Origin: Pseudochrobactrum saccharolyticum
GTDB lineage: Bacteria > Pseudomonadota > Alphaproteobacteria > Rhizobiales > Rhizobiaceae
Direction of reading: 5' to 3'
Length of the DNA: 64,000 bases
Assembly: GCF_008801715.1 (NCBI RefSeq)
Contig: NZ_VZPG01000001.1
Coordinates: 1-64,000, forward strand
Positions 1 through 6,155 of the stretch are shown one piece after another (position 1 is the stretch's first letter; each line of letters starts with the position of its first letter). The notes beneath the pieces were generated by a model. That model was not told the origin of the DNA. It saw only the letters and a list, made by a program, of their open reading frames with translations, and did no database searches. Both the position numbers and the translations under genes were made by a program.

Positions 1-127
1 AGCTCTCACCTGAATGATCCGGTGAATAAAACGGGTTCGGAACACGATGCACCCGAATATCGGACTTGAGGGTTCCCACCTCGCCACGTGAGATTGCTTT
101 GCGCTGTTCTTTAGATGGTGCCGCCAT
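1..127 (-). CDS. Phage hypothetical protein, 5' part only
   Basis: The reading frame starts with ATG at 127 on the minus strand and stays open to the window edge (42 codons, beginning MAAPSKEQRKAISRGE). A good Shine-Dalgarno sequence, AAGGAAACAG, lies just upstream and overlaps the stop codon of the preceding GapR-like gene, so it belongs to the same leftward phage operon. The visible part is hydrophilic and basic at its start. I do not recognise a family; the rest of the gene is outside the window. Confidence 0.55.
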   Translation of the reverse strand, partial: MAAPSKEQRKAISRGEVGTLKSDIRVHRVPNPFYSPDHSGES

Positions 128-136
128 TCTGTTTCC

Positions 137-400
137 TTATGCCATTCCCAACGCGTCCATATAAAGCTGGATCATCGCTTCTTCTTCCTGACGCTCATGC
201 GCTTCTTTCTTACGAGCCCGGATGATTGCGCGAACAGCCTTGGTGTCAAAGCCTGAGCCTTTCAGCTCCGCGAACACTTCCTTGATGTCCTCACTGATCG
301 TGCTCTTTTCTTCTTCAAGGCGTTCAATGCGCTCGATGAAGGCACGAAGCTGGCCGACTGCAATTGTCTGGGCGCTATCACCGGTAATATCGTCACTCAT
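137..400 (-). CDS. GapR-like DUF2312 DNA-binding protein (phage copy)
   Basis: This 87-residue protein matches the DUF2312/GapR family in length and in its central core (about residues 18-64): an [15 protein letters not shown] helix, an [19 protein letters not shown] stretch and a basic AIIRARKKE tail to the core. In Caulobacter, GapR is a small nucleoid-associated protein that clamps overtwisted, AT-rich DNA ahead of replication and transcription. Here it is the penultimate visible gene of the leftward prophage operon, downstream of replication genes, so it may act on phage DNA during replication. Family assignment is by recognised sequence pattern; the role in the phage is inferred. The C-terminal 20 residues are more acidic and variable. 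Confidence 0.85.
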   Translation of the reverse strand: MSDDITGDSAQTIAVGQLRAFIERIERLEEEKSTISEDIKEVFAELKGSGFDTKAVRAIIRARKKEAHERQEEEAMIQLYMDALGMA

Positions 401-410
401 GGCTTAATCC

Positions 411-863
411 TTATGCTGCTGATTTCGTTTGTGATTGGCTGGTATAAATTCCGTATTTCCGCAGCGCGTGGAGCGCACTTGTGTGATCCACGAAAAACTC
501 TCGCCCAAGGGCAGATAGCGAAATGTCTGGCCAATGGAGCTTTGCTGCGCAAATGGCAGCATGTTTAGCTCGAACAACACGAACAGTTCTGTTTTTCTCA
601 TCCAAAGTTTCCTTTGGGACATTGAACAGATCAGCGGCCATCATCCGCAATTCCTCAAATGTCTCGAACTGCATGGAAACAAGCAACGCAGCTGATATTA
701 AAACGTCAGGGATGGTGCTGTTATGCGTCTGCGTTTTATGTTCACGCTGTTTAGATCGACGCTTTTTCCATACCCGCTGAACAAATTTAGGATTCATCCC
801 GCGATAGATACTCACGTCTTCAACACTGGAACCACGGCATCCAAAGTCCACTTCTGTTTTCAT
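411..863 (-). CDS. DnaA domain IV-like DNA-binding protein of the prophage
   Basis: This 150-residue protein ends in a region (about residues 96-137) that resembles the C-terminal DNA-binding domain IV of DnaA: a VRAKHAAICAAKL helix, then SLSALGREF, then DHTSALHALRK, which matches the DnaA signature around DHT-x-x-LHA-x-RK. No AAA+ ATPase domain is present, so it cannot be a full initiator. The N-terminal half is basic (KKRRSKQREHK) and unassigned. Its start codon overlaps the stop of the upstream gene (TAATG), which implies coupling. It probably binds DnaA-box-like sites and could recruit or compete with host DnaA; that function is inference. Confidence 0.75.
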   Translation of the reverse strand: MKTEVDFGCRGSSVEDVSIYRGMNPKFVQRVWKKRRSKQREHKTQTHNSTIPDVLISAALLVSMQFETFEELRMMAADLFNVPKETLDEKNRTVRVVRAKHAAICAAKLHWPDISLSALGREFFVDHTSALHALRKYGIYTSQSQTKSAA

Positions 864-1378
864 TATGCGGCTCCTGCCTGTTTGAATGCATGGTTGACCG
901 GTCCATAAACCGTGCCTGTCTTAGCTTCCCAAAGTGAACCATCTGGGAATGTCCGCTTGCCAGTGGTTGTCCATGTGCCGTGATCAATATTCACCGCCAG
1001 AATGTCTCGGTTCTTGGTCGCATCGACGGGACTACTGTGCTTACGGCCTTTGGCCTCAACCCTTGCCTGATCGACTTCACGCACATATCGCGCACTGTCA
1101 TTGATGGGCTTCATCACTCGTTCGCACTCGCGGCGAAGCTCTGGTGGTGACGGCATGAAACCATGCTCGAGATTGGAGTGGCCTTTGATGATGTTGTCAG
1201 TCGCAACTTCCAGACTGTGACGGGTCACACCCTCCAGCGCCTTAAGATAAACACCACGGGTCAGGTTCGGATCAGTAGCGCCCTGCGCTGGCAATACGGA
1301 GAGGATGTACATTGCTTTCTTGATGTCGGTTTCCGTAACCTGCATCGAGTAAGTCTGTGCCGTGGCTATCTGGTTCAT
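863..1378 (-). CDS. Putative phage replication (helicase loader-like) protein
   Basis: The start is placed at ATG 1378 (MNQIATAQ), preceded by AAGGG, rather than at an upstream in-frame start that would lengthen the overlap with the previous gene. The 171-residue product has a helical N-terminal half with a YLKALEGV / LEVATDNIIKG pattern and an FMPSPPELRRECERV motif (about residues 75-90). That layout is common in phage proteins that sit next to an initiator and load the replicative helicase. The C-terminal third (GTWTTTGKRTFPDGSLWEAK) is unassigned. It lies between the HTH replication protein and the DnaA-IV-like gene. The loader role is inferred from position and this motif and is not certain. 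Confidence 0.6.
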   Translation of the reverse strand: MNQIATAQTYSMQVTETDIKKAMYILSVLPAQGATDPNLTRGVYLKALEGVTRHSLEVATDNIIKGHSNLEHGFMPSPPELRRECERVMKPINDSARYVREVDQARVEAKGRKHSSPVDATKNRDILAVNIDHGTWTTTGKRTFPDGSLWEAKTGTVYGPVNHAFKQAGAA

Positions 1379-2084
1379 TCGGGAGAATCCCTTCTTCGCG
1401 CAGGGCATCAGCCCAGATATCGGTGTGGGTTAATTTGCGGCTGGCCGGATTATCGCGGCGCTGCGCTTGCTGACGATTAATCAGCCACTCAGGCTTAAAG
1501 CCCTGCCAGCAGTTCTCAATCATCGCATCAGCTGCAGCGTTCGGGTCTGGGCATTTGGAAAATTGAGATGCCAAAAGTTTGGCGGCGTGCGGAGTGAGCG
1601 GCTTTTTGAGCGCCTTGCGGTGATCGATAACAGCCTTTGCGTGATCCTGATCTAAGACCTTCATCAATTCGCTTTGAGCAGATGCTTTTTCAGGCGCTCG
1701 CGCCTTAACTTCTGAACGTAGTGAAGAAGTAATAGGTTCTAATAATAGGTTAGTGTCGCTTTCAGCTACTACCCCTCCCTGCTGTGAGCGACTACCGTAG
1801 TCGCTATTAGCTACTACCCCCTGCATATTGAGAGTATAGGTATTAGGGAGGTTTACACCCTCTTGCTGCCGACGGTTGATGGTCAAATATCCACCCTCTT
1901 CGAGCGTCTTAATCGCCCGAATAATCGTGTCCTTCCCTGCTCCGCAATCCTTGGAAAGAGCATTGATAGATGGGTAGCAATCACCACGCTCGTTGCTTGC
2001 ATAATTGGCGAGCATCACGAGAACCATCTTTTCACGCATTGGTAAATCTTGCTGGACAGCCCATGCCATTGCCTGAAAACTCAT
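1272..2084 (-). CDS. Phage replication initiator-like HTH protein
   Basis: The 270-residue protein has a winged helix-turn-helix near its N-terminus (about residues 27-70: NYASNERGDCYPSINALSK, then KDTIIRAIKTLEEGGYLTI), typical of phage replication proteins of the lambda O / DnaD-like type. The C-terminal half contains a WQGFKPEWLINRQ segment and is poorly conserved. It starts with ATG at 2084 behind AGGAGCGTGGC, and overlaps the previous stop as ATGA. Its 3' end overlaps the next gene by about 107 nt, which is unusually long. It probably binds the phage origin; no iteron array was visible inside the gene by eye. Confidence 0.65.
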   Translation of the reverse strand: MSFQAMAWAVQQDLPMREKMVLVMLANYASNERGDCYPSINALSKDCGAGKDTIIRAIKTLEEGGYLTINRRQQEGVNLPNTYTLNMQGVVANSDYGSRSQQGGVVAESDTNLLLEPITSSLRSEVKARAPEKASAQSELMKVLDQDHAKAVIDHRKALKKPLTPHAAKLLASQFSKCPDPNAAADAMIENCWQGFKPEWLINRQQAQRRDNPASRKLTHTDIWADALREEGILPNEPDSHGTDLLDAGYGNRHQESNVHPLRIASAGRY

Positions 2085-2287
2085 GCCACGCTCCTGTCTC
2101 TGGAAGCTGCAACAGAGTAATCGGACACAGCTTGCCGAAGAGCATCACAAAGGCTGCGCTGCTCCTCGACTTCATGTGAAGGACGCGGAGCTTTGCCTGC
2201 TCCATGCGTCTTAATCCATAGCTCCTTGCTGTACAGCATCTTCTGCATAGCAAAGACCATGTCTTGGTGGCTCAAACGATTAGACAT
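2081..2287 (-). CDS. Phage hypothetical protein (68 aa)
   Basis: The start is set at ATG 2287 (MSNRLSHQDM) because it overlaps the preceding stop codon in an ATGTCTAA arrangement, while the end overlaps the next start as ATGA. The product is short, charged and helical, with no recognised domain. Both junctions imply translational coupling in the leftward operon. Confidence 0.6.
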   Translation of the reverse strand: MSNRLSHQDMVFAMQKMLYSKELWIKTHGAGKAPRPSHEVEEQRSLCDALRQAVSDYSVAASRDRSVA

Positions 2288-2537
2288 GCGCCACCCGATA
2301 CGTTTGCGAACCGCCGAATAGATCATCACCCGCAGGCTGAACTATTTCATTTGCGATAAGCCACAATGCAGATGCTGCCCCGACGGTCTTGCCGTCTGGG
2401 TGTGTGAAATAAATATACCCATTGCCTTTTGCAGTAGCTTCCTCTGATGTTGAGGACTGCCGGACAAGAGCCCCGCCCTGACGAAGGCGGGAAAGAACTG
2501 GTTTTGCGTAATGTGGGATTTTCAGTTCCTGTCTCAT
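2280..2537 (-). CDS. Phage hypothetical protein (85 aa)
   Basis: The product begins MRQELKIPHYAK and has a middle section (NGYIYFTHPDGKTVGAASA) that could form a small beta sheet. No family is recognised. It starts behind a GGCGGCAGG stretch and overlaps the next gene by 8 nt. Its place among replication-linked phage genes suggests an accessory function, but nothing in the sequence defines one. Confidence 0.6.
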   Translation of the reverse strand: MRQELKIPHYAKPVLSRLRQGGALVRQSSTSEEATAKGNGYIYFTHPDGKTVGAASALWLIANEIVQPAGDDLFGGSQTYRVAHV

Positions 2538-2695
2538 TCCTGCCGCCTCTTATTGATTTCAACTTGCCGGTTATTCTGGGGTCGTCGTCGCTTCATCATG
2601 CGTGACCAGAAGCGGAGGAACCGTTGTTTCAGCTCTTTGGCCATCCGCCCCGACCGCAAGATCAGCCAGCCCAATAAGTTTCGAATTACGGGCAT
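2534..2695 (-). CDS. Possible small basic protein with a hydrophobic N-terminus
   Basis: This 53-codon frame (MPVIRNLLGWLILRSG then a very basic tail with KRRRPQNNR) has an AGGGAAC ribosome-binding-like sequence before ATG 2695 and ends in an ATGA overlap with the next gene. It overlaps the 3' part of the 128-aa upstream gene by about 125 nt, so it may be only a shadow frame. The ATGA junction is the main support. A short amphipathic or membrane-interacting peptide is possible. Confidence 0.35.
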   Translation of the reverse strand: MPVIRNLLGWLILRSGRMAKELKQRFLRFWSRMMKRRRPQNNRQVEINKRRQE

Positions 2696-2957
2696 GTGCT
2701 TGTTCCCTCTCGGCCTCGTATGCTTTTTGTGATGTTTCTTTTGCGAGCGTGTAGGCGCGCAGGATCGCTCCATACGCAGACACAGGCATATCCTTGATGT
2801 TTCGATATCTCAGCCGGTGCATCCAAGTTGCAGGAGCGCCAAAACTACGCTCTGCACGATGCATTGCCGCCTCAACAGTATCGCCGGGGCCGCGATAAGA
2901 CCGGCTGAGTATGAACTCAGACATTCCTCTGGCGTTTCTGATGTAATCGACACTCAT
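2571..2957 (-). CDS. Phage hypothetical protein (128 aa)
   Basis: I start this gene at ATG 2957 (MSVDYIRNARGMSEF) because that codon overlaps the upstream stop as ATGA; an in-frame start 33 nt further upstream lacks this support. The product is helical with a pattern of arginines (SYRGPGDTVEAAMHRAERSFG) and a coiled segment around LAKETSQKAYEAEREQA. No family recognised. It is the third gene after the Cro-like gene. Confidence 0.6.
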   Translation of the reverse strand: MSVDYIRNARGMSEFILSRSYRGPGDTVEAAMHRAERSFGAPATWMHRLRYRNIKDMPVSAYGAILRAYTLAKETSQKAYEAEREQAHARNSKLIGLADLAVGADGQRAETTVPPLLVTHDEATTTPE

Positions 2958-3235
2958 TTTGTCAGATCTTTCAAAACCTTTGTCAGACATTGCAAAGCCT
3001 CTCCGTTACGTTTGACCTTGCGAGGGACAAACGAAACAGGAGCAACCAGTGCATGGAGCCAGTGGGAAAGATTGCGCTGCGCATACTGAACAAAAACAGA
3101 CATGCGCAGATACACCGCCAAAGGACGGGAATTGATGGCCGAGACGATCAAGCGGGGGCAAGAAACCGCCTCGGCCTCACCGGCGGGAGGAATAACCGGT
3201 GATATGAAACTGATGAATTGGGTCGCGCGGCTCAT
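2954..3235 (-). CDS. Phage hypothetical protein coupled to Cro (93 aa)
   Basis: ATG 3235 overlaps the stop codon of the Cro-like gene (ATGA), and its own stop overlaps the next start, again ATGA. These two junctions are the main reason to accept it. The product (MSRATQFISFISPVIPP to KVLKDLTK) contains an LSHWLHALVAPVSFVPRKVKR stretch that is basic and partly hydrophobic. No helix-turn-helix is obvious, so it is not a clear CII-type protein. Confidence 0.55.
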   Translation of the reverse strand: MSRATQFISFISPVIPPAGEAEAVSCPRLIVSAINSRPLAVYLRMSVFVQYAQRNLSHWLHALVAPVSFVPRKVKRNGEALQCLTKVLKDLTK

Positions 3236-3438
3236 GCTGCGCGATCCATTTGAACGAACCAATCCCGCTCTTTTACGAAGCCTTTTGTTGCTTCCTTAAT
3301 CCTAAGGATTGTTCTTTTTGACGGGGAGCGGTCACCGCTCACATAACGATTAACAGTCGCCTGTGAGACGCCTACCTTTTCGGCAAAGGCGGCATGGGTG
3401 ATCTTATGTTTTTCAAGATACTGTTTGAGCTTCAACAT
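3232..3438 (-). CDS. Cro-like XRE-family repressor
   Basis: A 68-residue protein that is almost entirely one helix-turn-helix (about residues 4-40; AAFAEKVGVSQATVNRYVSG is the recognition core). It is divergent from the CI-like gene and is the first gene of the leftward phage operon, the place of cro in lambdoid phages. Its predicted promoter has a -10 TATTCT at 3445-3450, so transcription would begin at the A of its ATG: a leaderless mRNA. The operator palindrome at 3448-3462 lies between the -35 and -10 of that promoter. It likely competes with the repressor for these sites. Confidence 0.8.
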   Translation of the reverse strand: MLKLKQYLEKHKITHAAFAEKVGVSQATVNRYVSGDRSPSKRTILRIKEATKGFVKERDWFVQMDRAA

Positions 3439-3444
3439 GAAGGC

Positions 3445-3472
3445 AGAATACCAAATTGGTATCTATAATCAA
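3445..3472 (-). promoter_or_regulatory. Predicted leftward early promoter (cro)
   Basis: On the minus strand TTGATT (3467-3472) and TATTCT (3445-3450) are separated by 16 nt. The expected start is about 3438, the first base of the Cro-like ATG. The spacer is almost wholly filled by an operator palindrome, as in the rightward early promoter at 6277-6304. Confidence 0.6.
3448..3462. promoter_or_regulatory. Operator O1 of the immunity region
   Basis: ATACCAAATTGGTAT is a near-perfect 15-bp palindrome located inside the predicted cro promoter. The same sequence pattern recurs at 3480-3494, 6263-6277 and 6287-6301, all next to predicted early promoters, so it is the likely binding site of the CI-like and/or Cro-like protein. 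Confidence 0.75.
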
Positions 3473-3479
3473 GGGAAAA

Positions 3480-3494
3480 ATACCAATATGGTTT
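3480..3494. promoter_or_regulatory. Operator O2 of the immunity region
   Basis: ATACCAATATGGTTT is a diverged copy of the 15-bp operator. Its right edge abuts the predicted -35 box of the repressor promoter (3495-3500), a position suitable for autoactivation or autorepression. Confidence 0.65.
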
Positions 3495-3523
3495 TTGATG
3501 ACCGTTTGTATTTCCCGTACAAT
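3495..3523 (+). promoter_or_regulatory. Predicted repressor maintenance promoter
   Basis: TTGATG (3495-3500) and TACAAT (3518-3523) are spaced by exactly 17 nt. The expected start, about 3530, coincides with the A of the ATG of the CI-like gene, so the transcript would be leaderless, as is the lambda cI transcript from PRM. Confidence 0.6.
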
Positions 3524-3529
3524 GTCCGC

Positions 3530-3829
3530 ATGTCACAATTGAAGCGCTTGCGCGAAAAAATAGGCCTTACTCAAAAAGAGTTAGGCGCCCTTGCTGGAAC
3601 TTCACAACCGCAGATAAAGCGGCTAGAAGATGGCGATAGAACGCTGACCAAGCAATGGGCTGAGCGCCTTGCCCCGCATTTAAATACAACAGCGGAAGCT
3701 CTGTTGTTTCCAAAGGGTGACGATCTGGACTCTGACATTATGGCAATCGTATCTCGCCTCAATGAGCAGCAGAAAGCGCAGGCACTATCCTATCTCCGTT
3801 TTCTCACAACGCCAGCTGGCGAAAATTGA
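3530..3829 (+). CDS. CI-like XRE-family phage repressor (short form)
   Basis: The 99-residue protein starts with a helix-turn-helix (MSQLKRLREKIGLTQKELG, then AGTSQPQIKRLEDGDRTLT, residues 1-40) followed by about 55 residues that look helical (MAIVSRLNEQQKAQALSYL) and could dimerise. It lacks the LexA/S24 peptidase domain of lambda-type repressors, so RecA-triggered self-cleavage is not expected. I chose ATG 3530 over longer in-frame starts because promoter spacing places transcription initiation at this base. It is divergent from cro across operators O1 and O2. Assignment as the lysogeny repressor rests on position and domain. Confidence 0.75.
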   Translation: MSQLKRLREKIGLTQKELGALAGTSQPQIKRLEDGDRTLTKQWAERLAPHLNTTAEALLFPKGDDLDSDIMAIVSRLNEQQKAQALSYLRFLTTPAGEN

Positions 3830-4017
3830 GTTACAAATACATTCTTCGCTATAGGGTCTATAAAATATCGCCAATCGCCGCCGTGCATTTTCTGCATTGC
3901 CCGTGCTAGTGATGCCGCTTGATCTTCGACCGATTGAATTTGCCGTTGAGCAATCTGCACATCGGCATCTGTTGGGTTTGCTGCAATTCCATCAGGTACG
4001 CTACACTGTGAAAGCAT
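3790..4017 (-). CDS. Hypothetical prophage protein convergent with the repressor
   Basis: A 75-residue frame starting at ATG 4017 behind GGAGATTCTG; an upstream GTG (4035) is possible. The product (MLSQCSVPDGIAANP...) has a coiled-coil-like middle (IAQRQIQSVEDQAASLARAMQKM) and an aromatic HGGDWRYFIDP motif. Its 3' end overlaps the repressor gene tail by about 40 nt on the opposite strand. No family recognised. Confidence 0.5.
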   Translation of the reverse strand: MLSQCSVPDGIAANPTDADVQIAQRQIQSVEDQAASLARAMQKMHGGDWRYFIDPIAKNVFVTQFSPAGVVRKRR

Positions 4018-4099
4018 CAGAATCTCCGTTCCCACAAACCTCTATCATTCCAGAAAATTAGAACACATCAAGAACGAATTGGCGCAAGCGAACAGGTTT

Positions 4100-4128
4100 T
4101 TAACGGATGGTTAAGGATACACTATATG
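4100..4128 (+). promoter_or_regulatory. Candidate promoter upstream of the 82-aa gene
   Basis: TTAACG (4100-4105) and TATATG (4123-4128) are separated by 17 nt, with the downstream gene 75 nt away. Both hexamers match the sigma-70 consensus only 4/6. No operator copy is nearby, so this could be active in the lysogen. Confidence 0.4.
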
Positions 4129-4202
4129 TGGTGCAACCCACTATCTACGCCCACAATTAAGCGTATGATGTCTGTGGAGAATATTTTAAGGAGTAGATAA
4201 TT

Positions 4203-4451
4203 ATGCAGCCAGACCTACGCATGGACGGGGTAACCGCCAGTCAACTTGTTTCCGGTGCTTTAATAAGCGCCTTAGTATCTGCCTTGCGGCGCAAAGGCAT
4301 ATTTTCCGATAACGAAATCACCGAGATTTACACAGAAGCACTAACACTGCTTGAAATAGACCAGAGCCCTCAGCTAGATTTTAAACGAGCATCAGACATG
4401 GCAATCGGGATGCTGAGAACTCAATTAAACGTGCCGGAGAATGAGAACTAA
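4203..4451 (+). CDS. Hypothetical prophage protein (82 aa)
   Basis: A strong ribosome binding site (AAGGAG, 10 nt before ATG) supports this gene. The product is acidic and helical (VSGALISALVSALRRKGIFSD, then EIYTEALTLLEID) with no known domain. It stands alone on the plus strand between the repressor and the leftward cargo genes, with its own candidate promoter, as expected of a lysogenically expressed accessory gene. Confidence 0.6.
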   Translation: MQPDLRMDGVTASQLVSGALISALVSALRRKGIFSDNEITEIYTEALTLLEIDQSPQLDFKRASDMAIGMLRTQLNVPENEN

Positions 4452-4724
4452 GCGTGCACTTCGTAGCCTGCTAAATGTAGGAGGAGGGGTTTGAGGCGCA
4501 TAAATAGCGCCATGCAATTAATAATAGTAATCTTCTACACCAGATACCTATGCGAATTAAACCGCCGACAACCAAATACAGCGATTCAAATACCGATCAG
4601 CGCTATGACGGCGGCGATTATTGCAACGTATAGCTTTTTCGTAAATAACTCTGCGGGGCGTCAACACCTAGTATTCAGCCAAGGAGTATATTGCAATACA
4701 ACAATGAGTTGTGGTGCATGCTGG
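4452..4724. other. Intergenic, no gene seen
   Basis: This AT-rich stretch separates convergent genes. The frames in it lack ribosome binding sites and protein-like composition. No clear terminator hairpin was found by eye. Confidence 0.5.
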
Positions 4725-5018
4725 TTACTCCGGCGTTTTTCTTTTTCCAAAACGTGACAAGATATGGGTTTTACGATTACGCTTTGCCACTTTCAAAGCA
4801 TGTAACTGCTCTTTGAGCACGCACATAAACAGCGTATCGATCAGATCCTTCTGAGAATTGTGCCCTGCCAGATACTGTTGGAGGGCCTCCCTCTGAAGGG
4901 ATTGACCTTTTTTGCTATCCTGCTTGATGTAAGTCATTGAACAAACATGTGAAGACGCAATACTAATTATATCCATGTCTTTCTTGACCAAGCCGTTCTT
5001 ATTAACTGCGGCTGGCAT
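4725..5018 (-). CDS. Small Cys-containing prophage protein, paralogue A
   Basis: A 97-residue protein with an excellent ribosome binding site (AGGAGGGGAAT before ATG 5018). It contains a SSHVCSMTYIKQDS segment followed by LQREALQQYLAG and KDLIDTLF, and a basic C-terminus (KVAKRNRKTH...RFGKRKTPE). From the VC dipeptide onward it aligns without gaps to the 79-aa protein at 5836-6075, with T, DS, Q, L, QY, G, K, L and D conserved at matching positions. The function is unknown. The two paralogues flank the FMN-binding gene and share its orientation. AT-rich composition suggests recent acquisition. Confidence 0.65.
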   Translation of the reverse strand: MPAAVNKNGLVKKDMDIISIASSHVCSMTYIKQDSKKGQSLQREALQQYLAGHNSQKDLIDTLFMCVLKEQLHALKVAKRNRKTHILSRFGKRKTPE

Positions 5019-5282
5019 ATTCCCCTCCTATTTCATTAGGATTTTCTAACGAATTATAGAAAAGAACCCATTTTTCAAGGCGCAGGCGCATATATATGAG
5101 CGCTCGCCCTCCACCTCAGTTTGCGTCCATAAAGGACGAATGCTGGAGTTATTTATGAACCGAAAGGACGTGAGGCTGATTTGAATCGATATCAGAGAGC
5201 AAAAGACTGTGCGGCATCTAAAAATCATCGAGAGAATGCGAGGCAGTTATACCGATAAAAACAGTCAATTGGTGTCCAGACC

Positions 5283-5729
5283 TTAATCCAGCGTATGATG
5301 CCCAGTAGTCTCAAGAATTGAAACTCTGAAATAAACAGGTATAAGCGACCTTTCCTTACCTCGTAGTTCTGTACGAGTATAGGCAGGCTCCCACCACTCT
5401 GGAATCTTGGATAATAGCCTATGGGCAAGCTTCATCGAACTATTTTCATCGAATGATTGAGGAAGTTCTTCAAAAATTCCTGTTACTACCAAACTACGCC
5501 AGTCAACTCGACTATTAGTTTCTAAAAAATTAATGCAGACATTCCGATTAATACTCATCATTTCCAATTTTTTACCAGCAGAGGATAACGAGTAGAGGTA
5601 GCCATCATGATAAACGAAACGAACAGGAACAACGTACGGCATATTTTCAATTGAACAAGCTAGATGGCCTATACTCACTCTTTCAAGCATCAAAGCAATT
5701 TCACCACGGGACATCTCCTGGATATGCAT
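5283..5729 (-). CDS. Pyridoxamine 5'-phosphate oxidase-fold FMN-binding protein
   Basis: The 148-residue product fits the PNPOx-like split-barrel family that includes NimA-type nitroimidazole reductases: an N-terminal MSRGEIALMLERVSIGHLAC segment, then MPYVVPVRFVYHDGYLYSLSS (residues 30-50) and a later WRSLVVTGIFEEL strand. These are FMN-binding flavoproteins that act on varied substrates. I prefer ATG 5729, which has GGAG six nt upstream and matches the family N-terminus; GTG 5768 and ATG 5741 are alternatives. It sits in the cargo zone of the prophage, away from lytic operons, so it may be expressed in the lysogen and serve the host. The substrate cannot be told. Confidence 0.7.
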   Translation of the reverse strand: MHIQEMSRGEIALMLERVSIGHLACSIENMPYVVPVRFVYHDGYLYSLSSAGKKLEMMSINRNVCINFLETNSRVDWRSLVVTGIFEELPQSFDENSSMKLAHRLLSKIPEWWEPAYTRTELRGKERSLIPVYFRVSILETTGHHTLD

Positions 5730-5768
5730 TTTAAGCTCCATAGATATTGTGCATTCGATGAGGCTCAC

Positions 5769-5792
5769 CTCCCCTGAGATTACAAAGGGGAG
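5769..5792 (-). promoter_or_regulatory. Hairpin covering a Shine-Dalgarno-like AGGGGAG
   Basis: CTCCCCT and AGGGGAG form a perfect 7-bp inverted repeat with a 10-nt loop just upstream of the PNPOx gene. On the minus-strand transcript one arm is a Shine-Dalgarno-like sequence, so the structure could mask translation initiation, if GTG 5768 or a nearby start is used. Confidence 0.35.
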
Positions 5793-5835
5793 AATGTGCC
5801 ATGCAAAAATATTATGTATTCCAGAGTTAAAGAAC

Positions 5836-6075
5836 TTAACGTTGAGAATTCATCTTATAGCTACTATCAGTATTCATGCGAGTAAGGCTCCTGTCCAATA
5901 ACCTCTTATGGTCAGTGATACCTCTCTTATATTGCTCATTGAGGAACTGCATCAACTCTTGAGCTTCAATGCTATCCACATCTGTCAAGGTTGCCTTGCA
6001 AACCTGTGAATGCACTTTACTTACTGTTGATGCCTCATGCTTCAACGCATCATTATTTCTTTTATAGACAATCAT
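5836..6075 (-). CDS. Small Cys-containing prophage protein, paralogue B
   Basis: A 79-residue protein behind GGAGGTAATTCTA. Its centre (HSQVCKATLTDVDS, then AQELMQFLNEQY and HKRLLDRSL) aligns with the 97-aa protein at 4725-5018 at about 11 of 38 ungapped positions after the shared VC. The single cysteine is conserved between the two. No known family; possibly a small DNA- or protein-binding helical protein. It lies upstream of the PNPOx gene in the same direction. Confidence 0.6.
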   Translation of the reverse strand: MIVYKRNNDALKHEASTVSKVHSQVCKATLTDVDSIEAQELMQFLNEQYKRGITDHKRLLDRSLTRMNTDSSYKMNSQR

Positions 6076-6155
6076 TAGAATTACCTCCGGCCTTCAAAGA
6101 CTGCGGAGCAAGCCCATCTGAAGGCAGGAGGTTACAATAACACTAAATTGACATT

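Noticed and set aside
3102-3299. 65-codon plus-strand frame inside the leftward operon
   Set aside because: It opposes the coupled 93-aa gene and the Cro gene; the GGGAGG sequence ahead of an internal ATG is probably chance.
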